Assembly: GCF_000428745.1 (NCBI RefSeq)
Contig: NZ_AUAN01000006.1
Coordinates: forward strand, 1 to 64,000
Direction: 5' to 3'
Length of the DNA: 64,000 bases
Source of the DNA: Veillonella magna DSM 19857
GTDB taxonomy: Bacteria > Bacillota > Negativicutes > Veillonellales > Veillonellaceae
The translations under genes and the position numbers were made by a program. The notes under the pieces are model-generated. The model saw nothing but the letters and a program-made list of their open reading frames with translations. It was not told the origin of the DNA and ran no database searches. How positions within the stretch are numbered: the stretch's first letter is position 1; each line of letters opens with the position of its first letter. This document shows, piece by piece, positions 18,349-27,684 of the stretch.

Positions 18349-19515
18349 ATGCCGAGGCAGCAGTTGAACAATGATGAAATTATACTGAACTATATACGGC
18401 GCAACGGGCCGGTATCGAAGGCAAGCATTGCGCGCAATACGGGCATTACAGCGCCGACGGTGACGAATATCTGTAATGCATTGATGGAGAAAGATCTGAT
18501 TTACATGGATCGCGAGGAGCGATCGCCCGTAGGCAGACCGTCCATGCTGCTGCGCTTTAACGAGCACACGGAAACGATGATGGTCATCCACATCCGTACC
18601 TATGCGTTGCTGTTTTACGTGGTCACCGCAGGCGGCACCATTTTACATCGCCGTCAGCAGTCTAGTATCGGCATGGGGCGCGATGAAATTATGAACAGCA
18701 TTTATCGGGAAGTGGCGGTTACCTTGGAGAGCTCCCGCTTTACCATCAGCTGTTTGGGTCTCGTCATGCGCGGTCCCGTCGATTCGGTGAAGGGCATTTC
18801 CGTGTACTCGCCACATGCGAAATGGAACAATGTGCCCTTTAAATATATGTTGGAAGAACGCTTTCACTTGCCCGTGTTCCTGGACAATGATGTGCGCTGC
18901 TTGTCTACCGGCGAATATTATTACGGCAGCGGCAAGGGCATTGAAAGCTTGGTGGTGCTAAAGTTTAGCTACGGTCTTGGGTCGGCCCTGTTGTATCAAG
19001 GCTCCTTGTTCCGCGGCTTTAACGAAAGCGCCGGTGAAATCGGTCACACCATCGTGCCCTGTGACAACGGTCAGCGGTATACGACGCTGGAGGAAGTGGC
19101 GTCGGAAACGGCCATTCGCAATTATGTGTTGCAGCAAATCAAAGCCGGACGTCCTTGTGCGGTGGCGGATTCGCCGGAGGTCAATCGCGATGCCTTTCGC
19201 ATTGAGCCGATTTACGAGGCAGCGGTCAAAGGCGATGCGGTGTGTTTGGAAGCATTGCAACGGGTGGGCAACTACCTGGGGGCGACGCTGGCCAACATCA
19301 GCAATCTCATCAATCCGGAGCGGATTGTGCTGAGTAGTGCCCTCGGTGAAGCGGTGACGATTATGGAACCAATCCTGCGGGATATGATCGAGAAGCACGT
19401 GTATAAATCGCGCCCGGTGGATGTGGTGTATTCCGGTAACGGCGTGTATTACACCTTGCTGGGCATGGTAGACATCATGGGTGCCGAACGGGCCGCTACG
19501 GCATGGCTCGTCTGA
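18349..19515 (+). CDS. ROK family transcriptional regulator of the galactose operon
   Basis: This 388-residue protein has an N-terminal winged helix (ILNYIRRNGPVSKASIARNT followed by APTVTNICNAL) and a ROK sugar-binding domain with VFLDNDVRC and FSYGLGSALLYQG. The usual ROK zinc-binding cysteine cluster (CxCGxxGCxE) is missing; the equivalent stretch is GHTIVPCDNGQRYTTLEE. It therefore resembles a non-enzymatic repressor rather than a kinase. Its position between galK and mglB points to galactose or a derivative as effector. The nested dyad before galT is its likely operator. Confidence 0.9.
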   Translation: MPRQQLNNDEIILNYIRRNGPVSKASIARNTGITAPTVTNICNALMEKDLIYMDREERSPVGRPSMLLRFNEHTETMMVIHIRTYALLFYVVTAGGTILHRRQQSSIGMGRDEIMNSIYREVAVTLESSRFTISCLGLVMRGPVDSVKGISVYSPHAKWNNVPFKYMLEERFHLPVFLDNDVRCLSTGEYYYGSGKGIESLVVLKFSYGLGSALLYQGSLFRGFNESAGEIGHTIVPCDNGQRYTTLEEVASETAIRNYVLQQIKAGRPCAVADSPEVNRDAFRIEPIYEAAVKGDAVCLEALQRVGNYLGATLANISNLINPERIVLSSALGEAVTIMEPILRDMIEKHVYKSRPVDVVYSGNGVYYTLLGMVDIMGAERAATAWLV

Positions 19516-19593
19516 TAGGGTAGAAGCGCCGACATAGTATACGGTATGGCGAAGAATAGATTCTACGGTTTCTTTTTAAAGGAGGAGTTTCTT

Positions 19594-20628
19594 GTGAAAA
19601 AGTCATGGAAAGCAGCAATGTTAGCCACCTTGGCGGTAGGCACGTTTGTACTGGGCGGCTGCGGCGGCAGTGGTAGCGGCAGCGGCGAATTACCGCAAAT
19701 CGGTGTAGCCATCTACAAATTCGACGACACCTTTATGAGCGGTGTGCGCGCTCGCATCGACGCCGACGCGAAAGGCAAGGCAAAGGTAGACATTGTGGAC
19801 AGCCAGAACTCGCAGCCGACGCAGAACGAAAAGATTGACCTTTTCATCAACAAAAAGTACAAGGCCATCGGTGTTAACGTAGTGGATCGCACCGCGGCAG
19901 GCGTACTCATCGACAAGGCGAAGAACGCTAACATTCCCATGGTATTCATGAACCGCGAACCGCTGAAGGAAGATATGGCGAAGTGGGATAAGGTATACTA
20001 TGTAGGCGCTAAAGCGGAACAAAGCGGCGAAATGCAGGGCAAGATCCTGTCGGATTATTTCAAAAAGCATCCGGAAGCCTATAAGAGCGGCGACAAGGTG
20101 ATGCACTATGTAATGATCACCGGCGAGCCGGGCCATCAGGATGCGGTGCTTCGCAGCCAGCACGTTATCGAATCCTTGAAGAAGGAAGGCATACAGGTGC
20201 AGGAATTGGCACAGGACACCGGCATGTGGGATCGCGTAAAGGGTCAGGAAAAGATGGCTGCCTTCCTCAGTCGTTTCGGCGACAAGATTGATGCGGTTAT
20301 CTGCAACAACGACGACATGGCCTTAGGGGCCATCGAAGCCTTGAAGGCAGCCGGTTACTTCCAAAACGGTAAGTACATTCCGGTTGTCGGCGTAGATGCG
20401 ACGGCACCGGCGGTGCAGGCACTAAAAGACGGCACCTTGCTCGGTACGGTACTGAACAACGCCAAGAAACAAGGCGATGCAGTATTCAATCTGTCCTTAG
20501 TCCTCGCTAAAGGCGAAACGCCGACGAAGGACAATGTAGGCTTTGACATCGTTGACGGTAAGTACATTTGGGTACCCTACGAAATCGTAACGAAGGACAA
20601 TGCAGATAAGATTTTAGGCGATAAATAA
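19594..20628 (+). CDS. mglB: Galactose/methyl-galactoside ABC transporter substrate-binding lipoprotein
   Basis: This 344-residue protein starts at a GTG, with AAAGGAGGAG just upstream. A signal peptide ends in the lipobox VLGGC, so it is a lipoprotein. The mature part follows E. coli MglB closely in DSQNSQPTQNEKIDLFI, VVDRTAAGVLIDKAKNANIP and ICNNDDMALGAIEALKAAG, a periplasmic galactose/glucose-binding fold. A lipoprotein form fits a Firmicute lineage. A stable hairpin follows before mglA. Confidence 0.95.
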   Translation: MKKSWKAAMLATLAVGTFVLGGCGGSGSGSGELPQIGVAIYKFDDTFMSGVRARIDADAKGKAKVDIVDSQNSQPTQNEKIDLFINKKYKAIGVNVVDRTAAGVLIDKAKNANIPMVFMNREPLKEDMAKWDKVYYVGAKAEQSGEMQGKILSDYFKKHPEAYKSGDKVMHYVMITGEPGHQDAVLRSQHVIESLKKEGIQVQELAQDTGMWDRVKGQEKMAAFLSRFGDKIDAVICNNDDMALGAIEALKAAGYFQNGKYIPVVGVDATAPAVQALKDGTLLGTVLNNAKKQGDAVFNLSLVLAKGETPTKDNVGFDIVDGKYIWVPYEIVTKDNADKILGDK

Positions 20629-20640
20629 TCGCCGGCGGCT

Positions 20641-20674
20641 TCATGGCAGGAGGCAGTTTGCTTCCTGCCCATGA
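20641..20674 (+). promoter_or_regulatory. Intercistronic hairpin between mglB and mglA
   Basis: TCATGGCAGGA pairs with TCCTGCCCATGA (one bulge) without a T-run. Such structures after binding-protein genes usually raise the level of that message relative to the rest of the operon; that role is inferred here. Confidence 0.6.
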
Positions 20675-20720
20675 GGTACAGACCTGCCGTTAAGGCAATA
20701 GTAGAAAGGGAGAACCAAGC

Positions 20721-22232
20721 ATGAGTGAGTATATTTTGGAGATGCAGCACATCACAAAAACCTTTCCCGGTGTGAAAGCACTGAATGATGTATCTCTCAA
20801 ACTCCGCCCGGGTACCGTGCATGCCCTGATGGGTGAAAACGGCGCCGGGAAATCGACATTGATGAAGTGCCTTTTTGGTATTTATACACAAGACGAAGGG
20901 ACCATCGTTTTGAACGGTGAGCCCGTGACTATCTCCGATTCGCGGACGGCGCTGGACATGGGCATCTCCATGATTCATCAGGAGCTGTACCCGGTATTGC
21001 AGCGCAATGTAATGGAAAATTTATGGCTCGGACGCTTTCCGGTAAAGCGCTTCGGCCCGTTATCCTTTGTGGATCATAAAAAGATGAAGGAAGATACGAT
21101 GAAGCTATTCGAGGAAATCGACGTGGACATCGACCCGGAGGAACTGGCCGGTCATCTGTCGGTATCGAAGCTGCAAAGTATCGAGATTGCCAAAGCCGTG
21201 TCTCACAAGGCGCGGATTATCGTTATGGATGAACCCACCTCGTCGCTGACCAGCGATGAAGTAGAGCACCTGTTCAAGATCATTAACAATCTGAAAGCCA
21301 AAGGTGTGGCCATCATCTATATTTCTCATAAAATGGAAGAAATCCTCCGCATAGCCGATGAAGTGACGATTATGCGCGACGGTAACTATATAGGTACCTG
21401 GCCGTCTGAAGAATTGACGACGGACTTAATTATTAAACGCATGGTAGGCCGTGAAATGACGCAGCTGTTCCCGGAGAAAACGAATACCCCCGGCGAGGAG
21501 CTGCTCCGCGCGGAAGGGCTGACATCGGTGCGGGAGAACTCCTTTAAGGATGTGAGCTTTACCTTGCGCAAAGGGGAAATTCTCGGCGTCGGCGGCCTCG
21601 TAGGGGCGCAGCGCACAGAGGTCATCGAAGCCTTGTTCGGCCTGCGCCATTTAGCGAAGGGAAAGATTTTCTTACACGGCAAGGAGATTACCATCAAAAG
21701 CCCGCGGGATGCGAAGAAGCATCGCATTGCCCTTCTTACGGAAGAACGACGGGCCACGGGTATTTTCCCCATGCTGAACATCGTGGACAACAATACGATG
21801 GCATCCATGAAAAAATACCGCAACAAGGCGGGGCTCCTTAACGATCGGCTTCGCGAGCTGGATACGAAGGACGGCGTGTCGTCGCTGCGCATCAAAACGC
21901 CGGATACGCATACGCGCATTCAATCCTTGTCCGGCGGCAATCAGCAGAAGGTGTTGATTTCGCGGTGGCTGAACACGGAGCCGGATATTTTACTGTTAGA
22001 TGAACCTACGCGCGGTATTGATGTAGGGGCTAAGTACGAAATTTACACGATTATCAATCGATTGGCCAGCGAAGGGAAAAGCGTGATTATGATTTCCTCG
22101 GAAATGGCGGAGCTCCTCGGCATGAGCGATCGCATCATGGTCATGAGTAACGGCCTGATGGAAGGCATTATCGATGCGTCGGAAGCTACCGAGGAACGCA
22201 TCATGGAGCTGGCTACAGCCGGTCTGGTATAG
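20721..22232 (+). CDS. mglA: Galactose ABC transporter ATP-binding protein
   Basis: This 503-residue protein has two ABC domains. The first has Walker A GENGAGKSTLMK, signature LSVSKLQSIEIAKA and Walker B IIVMDEPTSSL. The second has GVGGLVGAQRTEV in place of a normal Walker A, and LSGGNQQKVLISRWL plus ILLLDEPTRGID. A degenerate second P-loop is normal for MglA/RbsA-type sugar importers. It energises uptake through MglC. Confidence 0.97.
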   Translation: MSEYILEMQHITKTFPGVKALNDVSLKLRPGTVHALMGENGAGKSTLMKCLFGIYTQDEGTIVLNGEPVTISDSRTALDMGISMIHQELYPVLQRNVMENLWLGRFPVKRFGPLSFVDHKKMKEDTMKLFEEIDVDIDPEELAGHLSVSKLQSIEIAKAVSHKARIIVMDEPTSSLTSDEVEHLFKIINNLKAKGVAIIYISHKMEEILRIADEVTIMRDGNYIGTWPSEELTTDLIIKRMVGREMTQLFPEKTNTPGEELLRAEGLTSVRENSFKDVSFTLRKGEILGVGGLVGAQRTEVIEALFGLRHLAKGKIFLHGKEITIKSPRDAKKHRIALLTEERRATGIFPMLNIVDNNTMASMKKYRNKAGLLNDRLRELDTKDGVSSLRIKTPDTHTRIQSLSGGNQQKVLISRWLNTEPDILLLDEPTRGIDVGAKYEIYTIINRLASEGKSVIMISSEMAELLGMSDRIMVMSNGLMEGIIDASEATEERIMELATAGLV

Positions 22233-22242
22233 GAGGGTTAGC

Positions 22243-23250
22243 ATGAACGGCAAAAGTATAAGTAAGTTTATGACGCAAAACGCGATTTATATCGTACTTG
22301 TCGTCCTCGTTGCGGCTATTTCCATATATAGCCCGAATTTCTTGTCCTTCACCAGTATGAGGGATATTTTGATTCAGTCGTCACCGCGTGTGATCATTGC
22401 CTTGGGATCGGCGATGATTTTGATTACCGCCGGCTGTGACCTGTCCGCCGGTCGCGTCGTAGGGCTTACGGCAGTGGTCTCCGCATCGCTGTCGCAGATG
22501 CCGAACTATCCGCATCCGTTCTTTGAACAGGTGCCGGACTTACCGCTGATTTTACCGATTCTGATTGCCATCGGCGTCGGCGCTTTGGTAGGACTCGTGT
22601 CCGGTCTTATCGTGGCGTATTTAAAAATTGTTCCTTTCATCGCCACCTTGGGCACCATGGTTATGACTTATGGCGTATGTTCGTTGTACTTTGACATGCC
22701 GCCCAATAATTCGCAGCCTATCGGCGGTCTTCGTCCGGAATTTACCGCCATCGGTACGGGCGCTATCGACCTCGGTGTTATTTCCATACCGTACATCGTC
22801 ATTATCGCCGCAGTGATCGCCCTCATTATGTATGTGGTGTATAACAAGACGGTGCTGGGGAAAAACATGTTCGCCATCGGCGGCAATCCGCAGGCGGCGG
22901 TGGTATCCGGGATTAACGTAGCCACCACGCTCATCTGCATTTATGTGTTGGCCGGAGCCTTGTACGGCGTTGGCGGTATTTTGGAAGCAGCGCGCACCGG
23001 CGGTGCCACCAATAACTACGGTAACATGTACGAGCTCGATGCCATCGCCGCAGCCGTTGTAGGCGGCGTATCCGTTACCGGTGGTATCGGTACCGTGCCT
23101 GGGATCATCGCAGGCGTGCTTATTTTTACGGTAATCAACTACGGTCTTACCTTCGTGGGGATGGGGCCGTATTGGCAGCTTATTATTAAAGGGCTGATTA
23201 TCGTAGTGGCGGTAGCGTTTGACGTGCGTAAGTATTTGGCGCGCAAGTAA
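22243..23250 (+). CDS. mglC: Galactose ABC transporter permease
   Basis: This 335-residue permease of the RbsC/MglC family has about ten membrane segments. Family motifs include ITAGCDLSAGRVVGLT near the start and GGNPQAAVVSGINV in the cytoplasmic loop. The ATG at 22243 follows GGAGGG that overlaps the mglA stop. It forms the membrane channel of the mglBAC importer and is the last gene of the operon, which ends in a strong hairpin. Confidence 0.96.
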   Translation: MNGKSISKFMTQNAIYIVLVVLVAAISIYSPNFLSFTSMRDILIQSSPRVIIALGSAMILITAGCDLSAGRVVGLTAVVSASLSQMPNYPHPFFEQVPDLPLILPILIAIGVGALVGLVSGLIVAYLKIVPFIATLGTMVMTYGVCSLYFDMPPNNSQPIGGLRPEFTAIGTGAIDLGVISIPYIVIIAAVIALIMYVVYNKTVLGKNMFAIGGNPQAAVVSGINVATTLICIYVLAGALYGVGGILEAARTGGATNNYGNMYELDAIAAAVVGGVSVTGGIGTVPGIIAGVLIFTVINYGLTFVGMGPYWQLIIKGLIIVVAVAFDVRKYLARK

Positions 23251-23270
23251 AATAAATATAGTAAGAAGAC

Positions 23271-23343
23271 AACAGCCGACATGGTGTGCTAGGAAGCCTG
23301 CTGACGCAAAGGCATTCTATGCACACCATGTCGGCTGTTTTGT
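23271..23343 (+). terminator. Galactose operon terminator with conserved loop (copy 10)
   Basis: Perfect 19-bp arms (AACAGCCGACATGGTGTGC and complement) enclose GCCT/AGGC around GCTGACGCAA, followed by TTTTG. Confidence 0.93.
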
Positions 23344-23652
23344 TTAGGCTAATTTATTCCGTTGCGCGCCGTCTACTTGCGCGCGGTAAATGCGGGGAAG
23401 GGGAAGCCTGCTGACGCAAAGGCGTTCTACACACACTGTGCCATCTTTTTTTATACCATTTACTTGCAGCCGACAAAGGGAGAGAGGGAGGCTGCTGCGC
23501 GCCGTCTGCTTATGCACGGCAAATGCGGGAAGGGGGAGAGAGGGGAAGTCTGCTGACGCAAAGGCGAATAAAGGAAAAGCATCCAGCGATAGTTTTACTA
23601 TCGGGTCTTGTAAAGAAGATCCGGGGTAGCTATCGTTGGGTGCTTTTTTGTG
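23344..23652. repeat. Decayed tandem copies of the terminator module, ending in another hairpin
   Basis: The tip GAAGCCTGCTGACGCAAAGGC recurs near 23404 and as a variant near 23547, each preceded by a GGGGAAG-type purine tract and a GCGCGCCGTCT-like or GCGCGGTAAATGC stretch. At 23575-23650 a strong hairpin (AAAAGCATCCAGCGATAG with its near-complement and six Ts) closes the block. No gene is supported. Confidence 0.6.
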
Positions 23653-23869
23653 TGAACGAGTGATGGATGCATGACAGAGGAAGGTGTAACGAGTGTATGG
23701 CACATGAAGGTGTAACGAGTGTATGGTACACGGCGTTGTAATGGATGTATGGTGCATGAAATATCGATGAATATTTTGCCAATAAAAATAAAATGATGCG
23801 TAGCAAAAGAATGTTTTAAAAGAGCATCTTAAAAAATATTTCAAAAAAATAAATTTTTTTTGAAAATGT

Positions 23870-23911
23870 GTTTACAAGTTTACATCTGCTGGATGGTAAT
23901 AAGTGAGGGGG
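23870..23911 (+). promoter_or_regulatory. Conserved 42-bp element, copy 1 (before the DnaD-like gene)
   Basis: It starts GTTTACAAGTTTACATCTGC and ends TAATAAGTGAGGGGG. It is identical to copy 2 and one base different from copy 3. It contains two TTTACA boxes and a TAATAA box. It lies 36 bp upstream of the start codon, after a run of A and T tracts. Confidence 0.75.
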
Positions 23912-23946
23912 AGAGGACCTAATTCATTTAGAGGAGGTATTTGTCC

Positions 23947-25173
23947 ATGAATTTCATTGAGGAATTTAAAAAATTTGAGAATTGGTTGTTGGTGCATCCC
24001 AATGTATCGCCGTCAGCTAGGCTGGTTTGGCATTCGCTGCTTCATTACAACAATCTGTGCGGGTGGAAAGAGGAATTTGACTTATCCATGTCCGCCTTGC
24101 AGCTGAGCACGGGGCTTTCAGCGCCGACCATTCGCAAAGCCAGAGAGCAGTTACGCCTCATGGGGCGCATTGCGTATAGAAAGGGAAGTATGGACCACTC
24201 GGCAGTATATCGGCTCAGCCCGCTGGCCAGCTTTGGGGCCGCGTCGTCGGCGAAGGAACGGGCGATGGATGAGACTGCGGGGAAGGACGATTCTGAAAGA
24301 ACTACCCAAAGGGCGCATGAAAGATCCAAGGAAAGCTCCAAGGAAAGCTCCAATGAAAGAACCGCTGAAGGAACCAATAAGGAAGCCGATACAAGAACCG
24401 ATGAAAGAGCTTGCGAAAGCGTGAGCGAAACGAAGGACGAAAGACCTAAGGAAACGGCCATGGAAAGTACCATGGAAAGCACCATAGAAAGCCCTATGGA
24501 AAGCACCATGGAAAGTACTACGGAAAGCACCATGGAAAGCCCCATGGAAAGCCCTATGGAAAGAACGGAGGAAAAAAGTGACGCAACTTTTTTAGCTAAA
24601 CCTAAACAAGACAATACAAGACAATCTATCTCTAAAGAAAGTGTAAAGAAAGGTAGCGATGGTGTTCTTGGACAACCAACAGAACAACCAACGAATGAAG
24701 ATGCTGTCGTTGAACAACCAACGAATAGAGAAGCTACGGTTGAACAGCCGACGAAAGTAACCTCTGTTGAGCCATTGGTTAACGAGAACAGCAAGCAACC
24801 AACGGACAAGAGTAGCAAGCAATCAACCGACAAGAGCAGTACGCAATCCGCTGACGAGGACAAGCCCTTTGTGCCGCCAACGATAGAGATGGTGCGGGAC
24901 TACTGCAAGGAGAAGGGCTATCATGTGGATCCGGAGATTTTCATGGCCTATTACGATTCCAAAGGCTGGGTAGTCGGCAAGGGGCCGATGAAGAGCTGGA
25001 CTCGTGCCGTGGCGTACTGGGAACATTTGGACAAGAAGCGAGCCGCGGAAGCCAAGGAGCGGCAACGTCGCTATCGCCAACATAGCTATGGCACAAAGAC
25101 GGACAGCTATCGAACGAACGGACAAGGGCAGACCTCTTCGTCTGCGCCGGTGCGCAAATATCATTACGAGTAA
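23947..25173 (+). CDS. DnaD-like replisome organiser with a long low-complexity linker
   Basis: This encodes 408 residues; the ATG at 23947 follows GAGGAGG. The N-terminus (1-95) is a winged-helix domain like those of phage and Firmicute replication organisers (NWLLVHPNVSPSARLVWHSL, then LSTGLSAPTIRKAREQL). Residues 100-300 are a repetitive linker rich in E, S, T and Q, with tandem MEST/MESP units coded by near-identical 12-15 bp repeats and QPTN/QPTD repeats. The C-terminus (about 310-365) has the typical organiser tail IFMAYYDSKGWVVGKGPMKS. An adjacent DnaC-like loader supports a role in helicase loading. It could be a prophage relic or the host's own primosome protein; no phage structural genes are nearby. 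Confidence 0.78.
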   Translation: MNFIEEFKKFENWLLVHPNVSPSARLVWHSLLHYNNLCGWKEEFDLSMSALQLSTGLSAPTIRKAREQLRLMGRIAYRKGSMDHSAVYRLSPLASFGAASSAKERAMDETAGKDDSERTTQRAHERSKESSKESSNERTAEGTNKEADTRTDERACESVSETKDERPKETAMESTMESTIESPMESTMESTTESTMESPMESPMERTEEKSDATFLAKPKQDNTRQSISKESVKKGSDGVLGQPTEQPTNEDAVVEQPTNREATVEQPTKVTSVEPLVNENSKQPTDKSSKQSTDKSSTQSADEDKPFVPPTIEMVRDYCKEKGYHVDPEIFMAYYDSKGWVVGKGPMKSWTRAVAYWEHLDKKRAAEAKERQRRYRQHSYGTKTDSYRTNGQGQTSSSAPVRKYHYE

Positions 25174-25237
25174 GACGAATGGCAAGCAGCGAAGCCATCA
25201 AATACATGACGTCGGCAAAGCGATACGGCGAATGACC

Positions 25238-25291
25238 GACAGTGAAGTCATACGGCGAATGACCGATAGTGAAGTCATACGGCAGACGGCG
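25238..25291. repeat. 27-bp direct repeat, two copies
   Basis: GACAGTGAAGTCATACGGCG begins the first unit; the second starts GATAGTGAAGTCATACGGCA. It lies in the gap between the organiser and loader genes. Confidence 0.7.
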
Positions 25292-25395
25292 GTCAATACA
25301 GAAGTACCACCGAAGGAATGTCGGCACATAGGTACGGTAATGACGGTTAGCGAAGATTAGCGAAGAGAAAACCAAAGGAACGCTAACCGGTGGAA

Positions 25396-26334
25396 ATGAA
25401 ATCAACGGAGATGAAACCAATGAAGATAGAACCGATGCAACATATTTTGACAACGGCAGGTGCCATGGGTACGGGGGCGATGCCCGACGATAAGGGAATG
25501 GCGGATATATTTGCGAACGCGAAGAAGCGTATTGAAGAAGCCTTGGCCCGTGAGCATGTGGTACTGGACGAAGCGGTGGCGAAGAACGACAACTACTTTT
25601 TGCGCCTTTTGGAATTTGCGGAAAGCAACGAGCATTGTACCTTTCACTGTCCGGGGCGCACGCACTGTGACAGCGCCATTAAGGGCTACACCGCGCGGAT
25701 GGATGCTCATGGCTACATTTCGTATTGCAAGTGCAAGGCCGGCGATACGTATTGGGATATTTTTTCCACGTCCCAAACGAAGGCCTCCCATATTCCTGCG
25801 TTGTACCGACAGATGACACTGGCCAATTACAAGGAAACGGAGGACAACAAAAAGGCCCTGCGCTATGCGAAGGAGCTGTTGGCACAAGGCACGGCGGGGA
25901 AAGGGCTCTTCTTAACGGGCACTACGGGGACCGGAAAAACGCACTTGGCGGTGGCTACCTTGCAGGCGTGGATCGAGAACGGGCACAGCGGAGCCTTTTG
26001 CACGGTGCCGCTGTTGGTGGATCAGTTACGGGCGTGTATGGACGGAAACGACGGAAAGTCGGTGTATATGGATCGCTTGGCACGGGTGGATTTGTTGGTG
26101 CTTGACGACTTCGGCGCGGAGTACAGCACGGACTGGGTGCGGTCGCAGATGTGGCTCATCATCAATGCGCGCTATGCGGAGCATAAGCCGTTTATCATCA
26201 CTTCCAATTTGCGACTGGAAGACATAGAAGCCGGTGGCGGTGTCCAGGGACAGCGCATTTGCAGCCGCATTGCCGGGCATTGTCATGTGTTGGAGCTGGG
26301 CGGTGCGGACAGACGGGTGACACCGTTGTTTTAG
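25396..26334 (+). CDS. DnaC/DnaI-type helicase loader ATPase
   Basis: This encodes about 312 residues. Several in-frame starts exist (GTG 25390, ATG 25396, 25411, 25420) and none has a clear binding site, so the exact start is uncertain. A cysteine-rich segment near residues 75-110 (CTFHCPGRTHC and YCKCKAGD) looks like a metal-binding N-terminal domain. The AAA+ core has Walker A GTTGTGKTHLA, Walker B LLVLDDFGAEY, sensor IITSN and the arginine-finger region QRICSRIAGHC. It is predicted to load the replicative helicase with the organiser encoded upstream. Confidence 0.85.
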   Translation: MKSTEMKPMKIEPMQHILTTAGAMGTGAMPDDKGMADIFANAKKRIEEALAREHVVLDEAVAKNDNYFLRLLEFAESNEHCTFHCPGRTHCDSAIKGYTARMDAHGYISYCKCKAGDTYWDIFSTSQTKASHIPALYRQMTLANYKETEDNKKALRYAKELLAQGTAGKGLFLTGTTGTGKTHLAVATLQAWIENGHSGAFCTVPLLVDQLRACMDGNDGKSVYMDRLARVDLLVLDDFGAEYSTDWVRSQMWLIINARYAEHKPFIITSNLRLEDIEAGGGVQGQRICSRIAGHCHVLELGGADRRVTPLF

Positions 26335-26374
26335 GTGAGGCCGACGGTCGTCTGTCGATGGCGATGATTGCCTT

Positions 26375-26452
26375 GGTCAATCGCTAAGGTAATCATTGCC
26401 GGTCAATCGTTAAGGTAATCACCACCGGCCAATCGCTAAGGTAATCATTGCC
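26375..26452. repeat. 26-bp tandem repeat, three copies
   Basis: Three adjacent units of GGTCAATCGCTAAGGTAATC plus six bases, with few differences. They lie between the loader gene and the second 42-bp element and might bind a protein; no direct evidence exists. Confidence 0.8.
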
Positions 26453-26585
26453 GATAGCTGGAGGATTACCATTGATTGGTGATTACAACATTCATCATGA
26501 TTTAATTGCGATTATGCTATAAAATGACATGTATGCATTGATGAAAAAAATAAATTATGAAAAAAATAATTTTTTTTGAAAATGC

Positions 26586-26627
26586 GTTTACAAGTTTACA
26601 TCTGCTGGATGGTAATAAGTGAGGGGG
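26586..26627 (+). promoter_or_regulatory. Conserved 42-bp element, copy 2 (before the sigma-like gene)
   Basis: It is identical to copy 1 over 42 bp, and the A/T-rich 20 bp before it are also nearly the same. It lies about 150 bp upstream of the leader ORF. Diverged repeats containing CAATCNGTCGGC fill the stretch 26668-26760. Confidence 0.75.
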
Positions 26628-26777
26628 AGAGAGCAAAAAAAAAGAAGAGCCCGTCGGTGGGGGAAAAAGAAGGGCCAATCTGTCGGCGGAAACGACGATG
26701 CAATCAGTCGAAAGAACGACGATTCAATCCGTCGGCAGAAAGACAATCCGGTCAGTCGGTAACAAGGAGATGATGCT

Positions 26778-26861
26778 GTGAAGTCAAATCACGGAAACGT
26801 GTTGCATAGTAATGTTGTAAGTTTGGATAGGAGCGTTAGCGAAGACAATGAAATCATCTGA
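26778..26861 (+). CDS. Possible 27-residue leader peptide overlapping the sigma-like gene
   Basis: A GTG preceded by AAGGAG at eight bases opens a 27-codon frame that ends 14 bp inside the next gene. The next gene has a poorer binding site, so translational coupling is plausible. The peptide has no recognised motif. It may equally be a chance frame. Confidence 0.35.
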   Translation: MKSNHGNVLHSNVVSLDRSVSEDNEII

Positions 26862-27633
26862 CAAAAAAGAAATGAATGTGCAGTTTGTTATTAATACGCA
26901 GGAAGAAGAAGCTACATGGGATGCGGCCACGACACGGGACAGTGACATTCCGTGGGGCGCGGATACGCTATGGGCGTATGTTAGCGTACAAGATGGGGCT
27001 ATACCGGCCGTTGAGAATCTATGCAACACCCATAATCGCTGGGAAGCCATTGATAAACGAGATAATCGCTTGGTAGCGCTGGCGCAAGCCGGTGATACGG
27101 ACGCCATGGCAGAGCTGTTTAGATTGTACGCGCCGATGATTGCCAAATACGACAACGACAGGCATCTGGCCGGACATGGACTGGATGTGATTGATATATT
27201 ATGGATTGCTCTGGTAAGGGCGATTTATACCTATGATTTGGACGGTAACATCCCCTTTACCTGTCACCTGAACAATAAACTTTCCTTTTCGGAAATCGGC
27301 GCGGCCCGCGATCTTTACCGCTTATGGAAGCGGGAGAGGTTCTTTCCGAACGGGGAGATTACGGAGGCCATCGCGTCCTTTGACAACGAGGCCTTTGATG
27401 TGATTGAGGCGGAAACGACTGTATTGCGGCGGTTGCAATATGAAAAGGTGGACAGCATTGTGGAGCAATTACCTGAGAAGGATAAGAAGATTATTCTCGG
27501 CATTTATTTTGAAGGACTGTCCATGACAGAGCTGGCCCATCGCATGGGAATCAGTCGTCAGGCAGTGAGCCAACACCATGCGCGGTGTAAGAAAAAGCTT
27601 CGCTATTTATTGCTGGAAACGAAACTTTTTTAA
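26848..27633 (+). CDS. Sigma-70-family-like transcription factor
   Basis: This encodes 261 residues. The middle carries a region-2-like segment (RLVALAQAGDTDAMAELFRL, then GLDVIDILWIALVRAIYTYD). The C-terminus is a good region 4 (VDSIVEQLPEKDKKIILGIY then GLSMTELAHRMGISRQAVSQ), ending KKKLRYLL. The N-terminal 70 residues are unique. It resembles the alternative or ECF-like sigma factors found next to small DUF proteins in Firmicutes. Identical 42-bp elements lie before this gene, before the organiser gene and before the downstream cassette. That makes it a candidate for the factor that reads them, which is inference. Confidence 0.75.
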   Translation: MKSSDKKEMNVQFVINTQEEEATWDAATTRDSDIPWGADTLWAYVSVQDGAIPAVENLCNTHNRWEAIDKRDNRLVALAQAGDTDAMAELFRLYAPMIAKYDNDRHLAGHGLDVIDILWIALVRAIYTYDLDGNIPFTCHLNNKLSFSEIGAARDLYRLWKRERFFPNGEITEAIASFDNEAFDVIEAETTVLRRLQYEKVDSIVEQLPEKDKKIILGIYFEGLSMTELAHRMGISRQAVSQHHARCKKKLRYLLLETKLF

Positions 27634-27640
27634 AATAGGC

Positions 27641-27682
27641 GTTTACAAGTTTACATCTGCCGGATGGTAATAAGTGAGGGGG
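27641..27682 (+). promoter_or_regulatory. Conserved 42-bp element, copy 3 (before the DUF2922 cassette)
   Basis: It differs from copies 1 and 2 by one base (CTGCCGG instead of CTGCTGG). It begins seven bases after the sigma-like gene's stop codon, and its final G-run runs into a possible start codon. Confidence 0.75.
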
Positions 27683-27684
27683 TG

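Noticed and set aside
24045-24863. Long serine/leucine-rich open frame on the minus strand opposite the DnaD-like gene
   Set aside because: It is the mirror of the repeat-coded linker on the plus strand; there is no binding site and no family resemblance.
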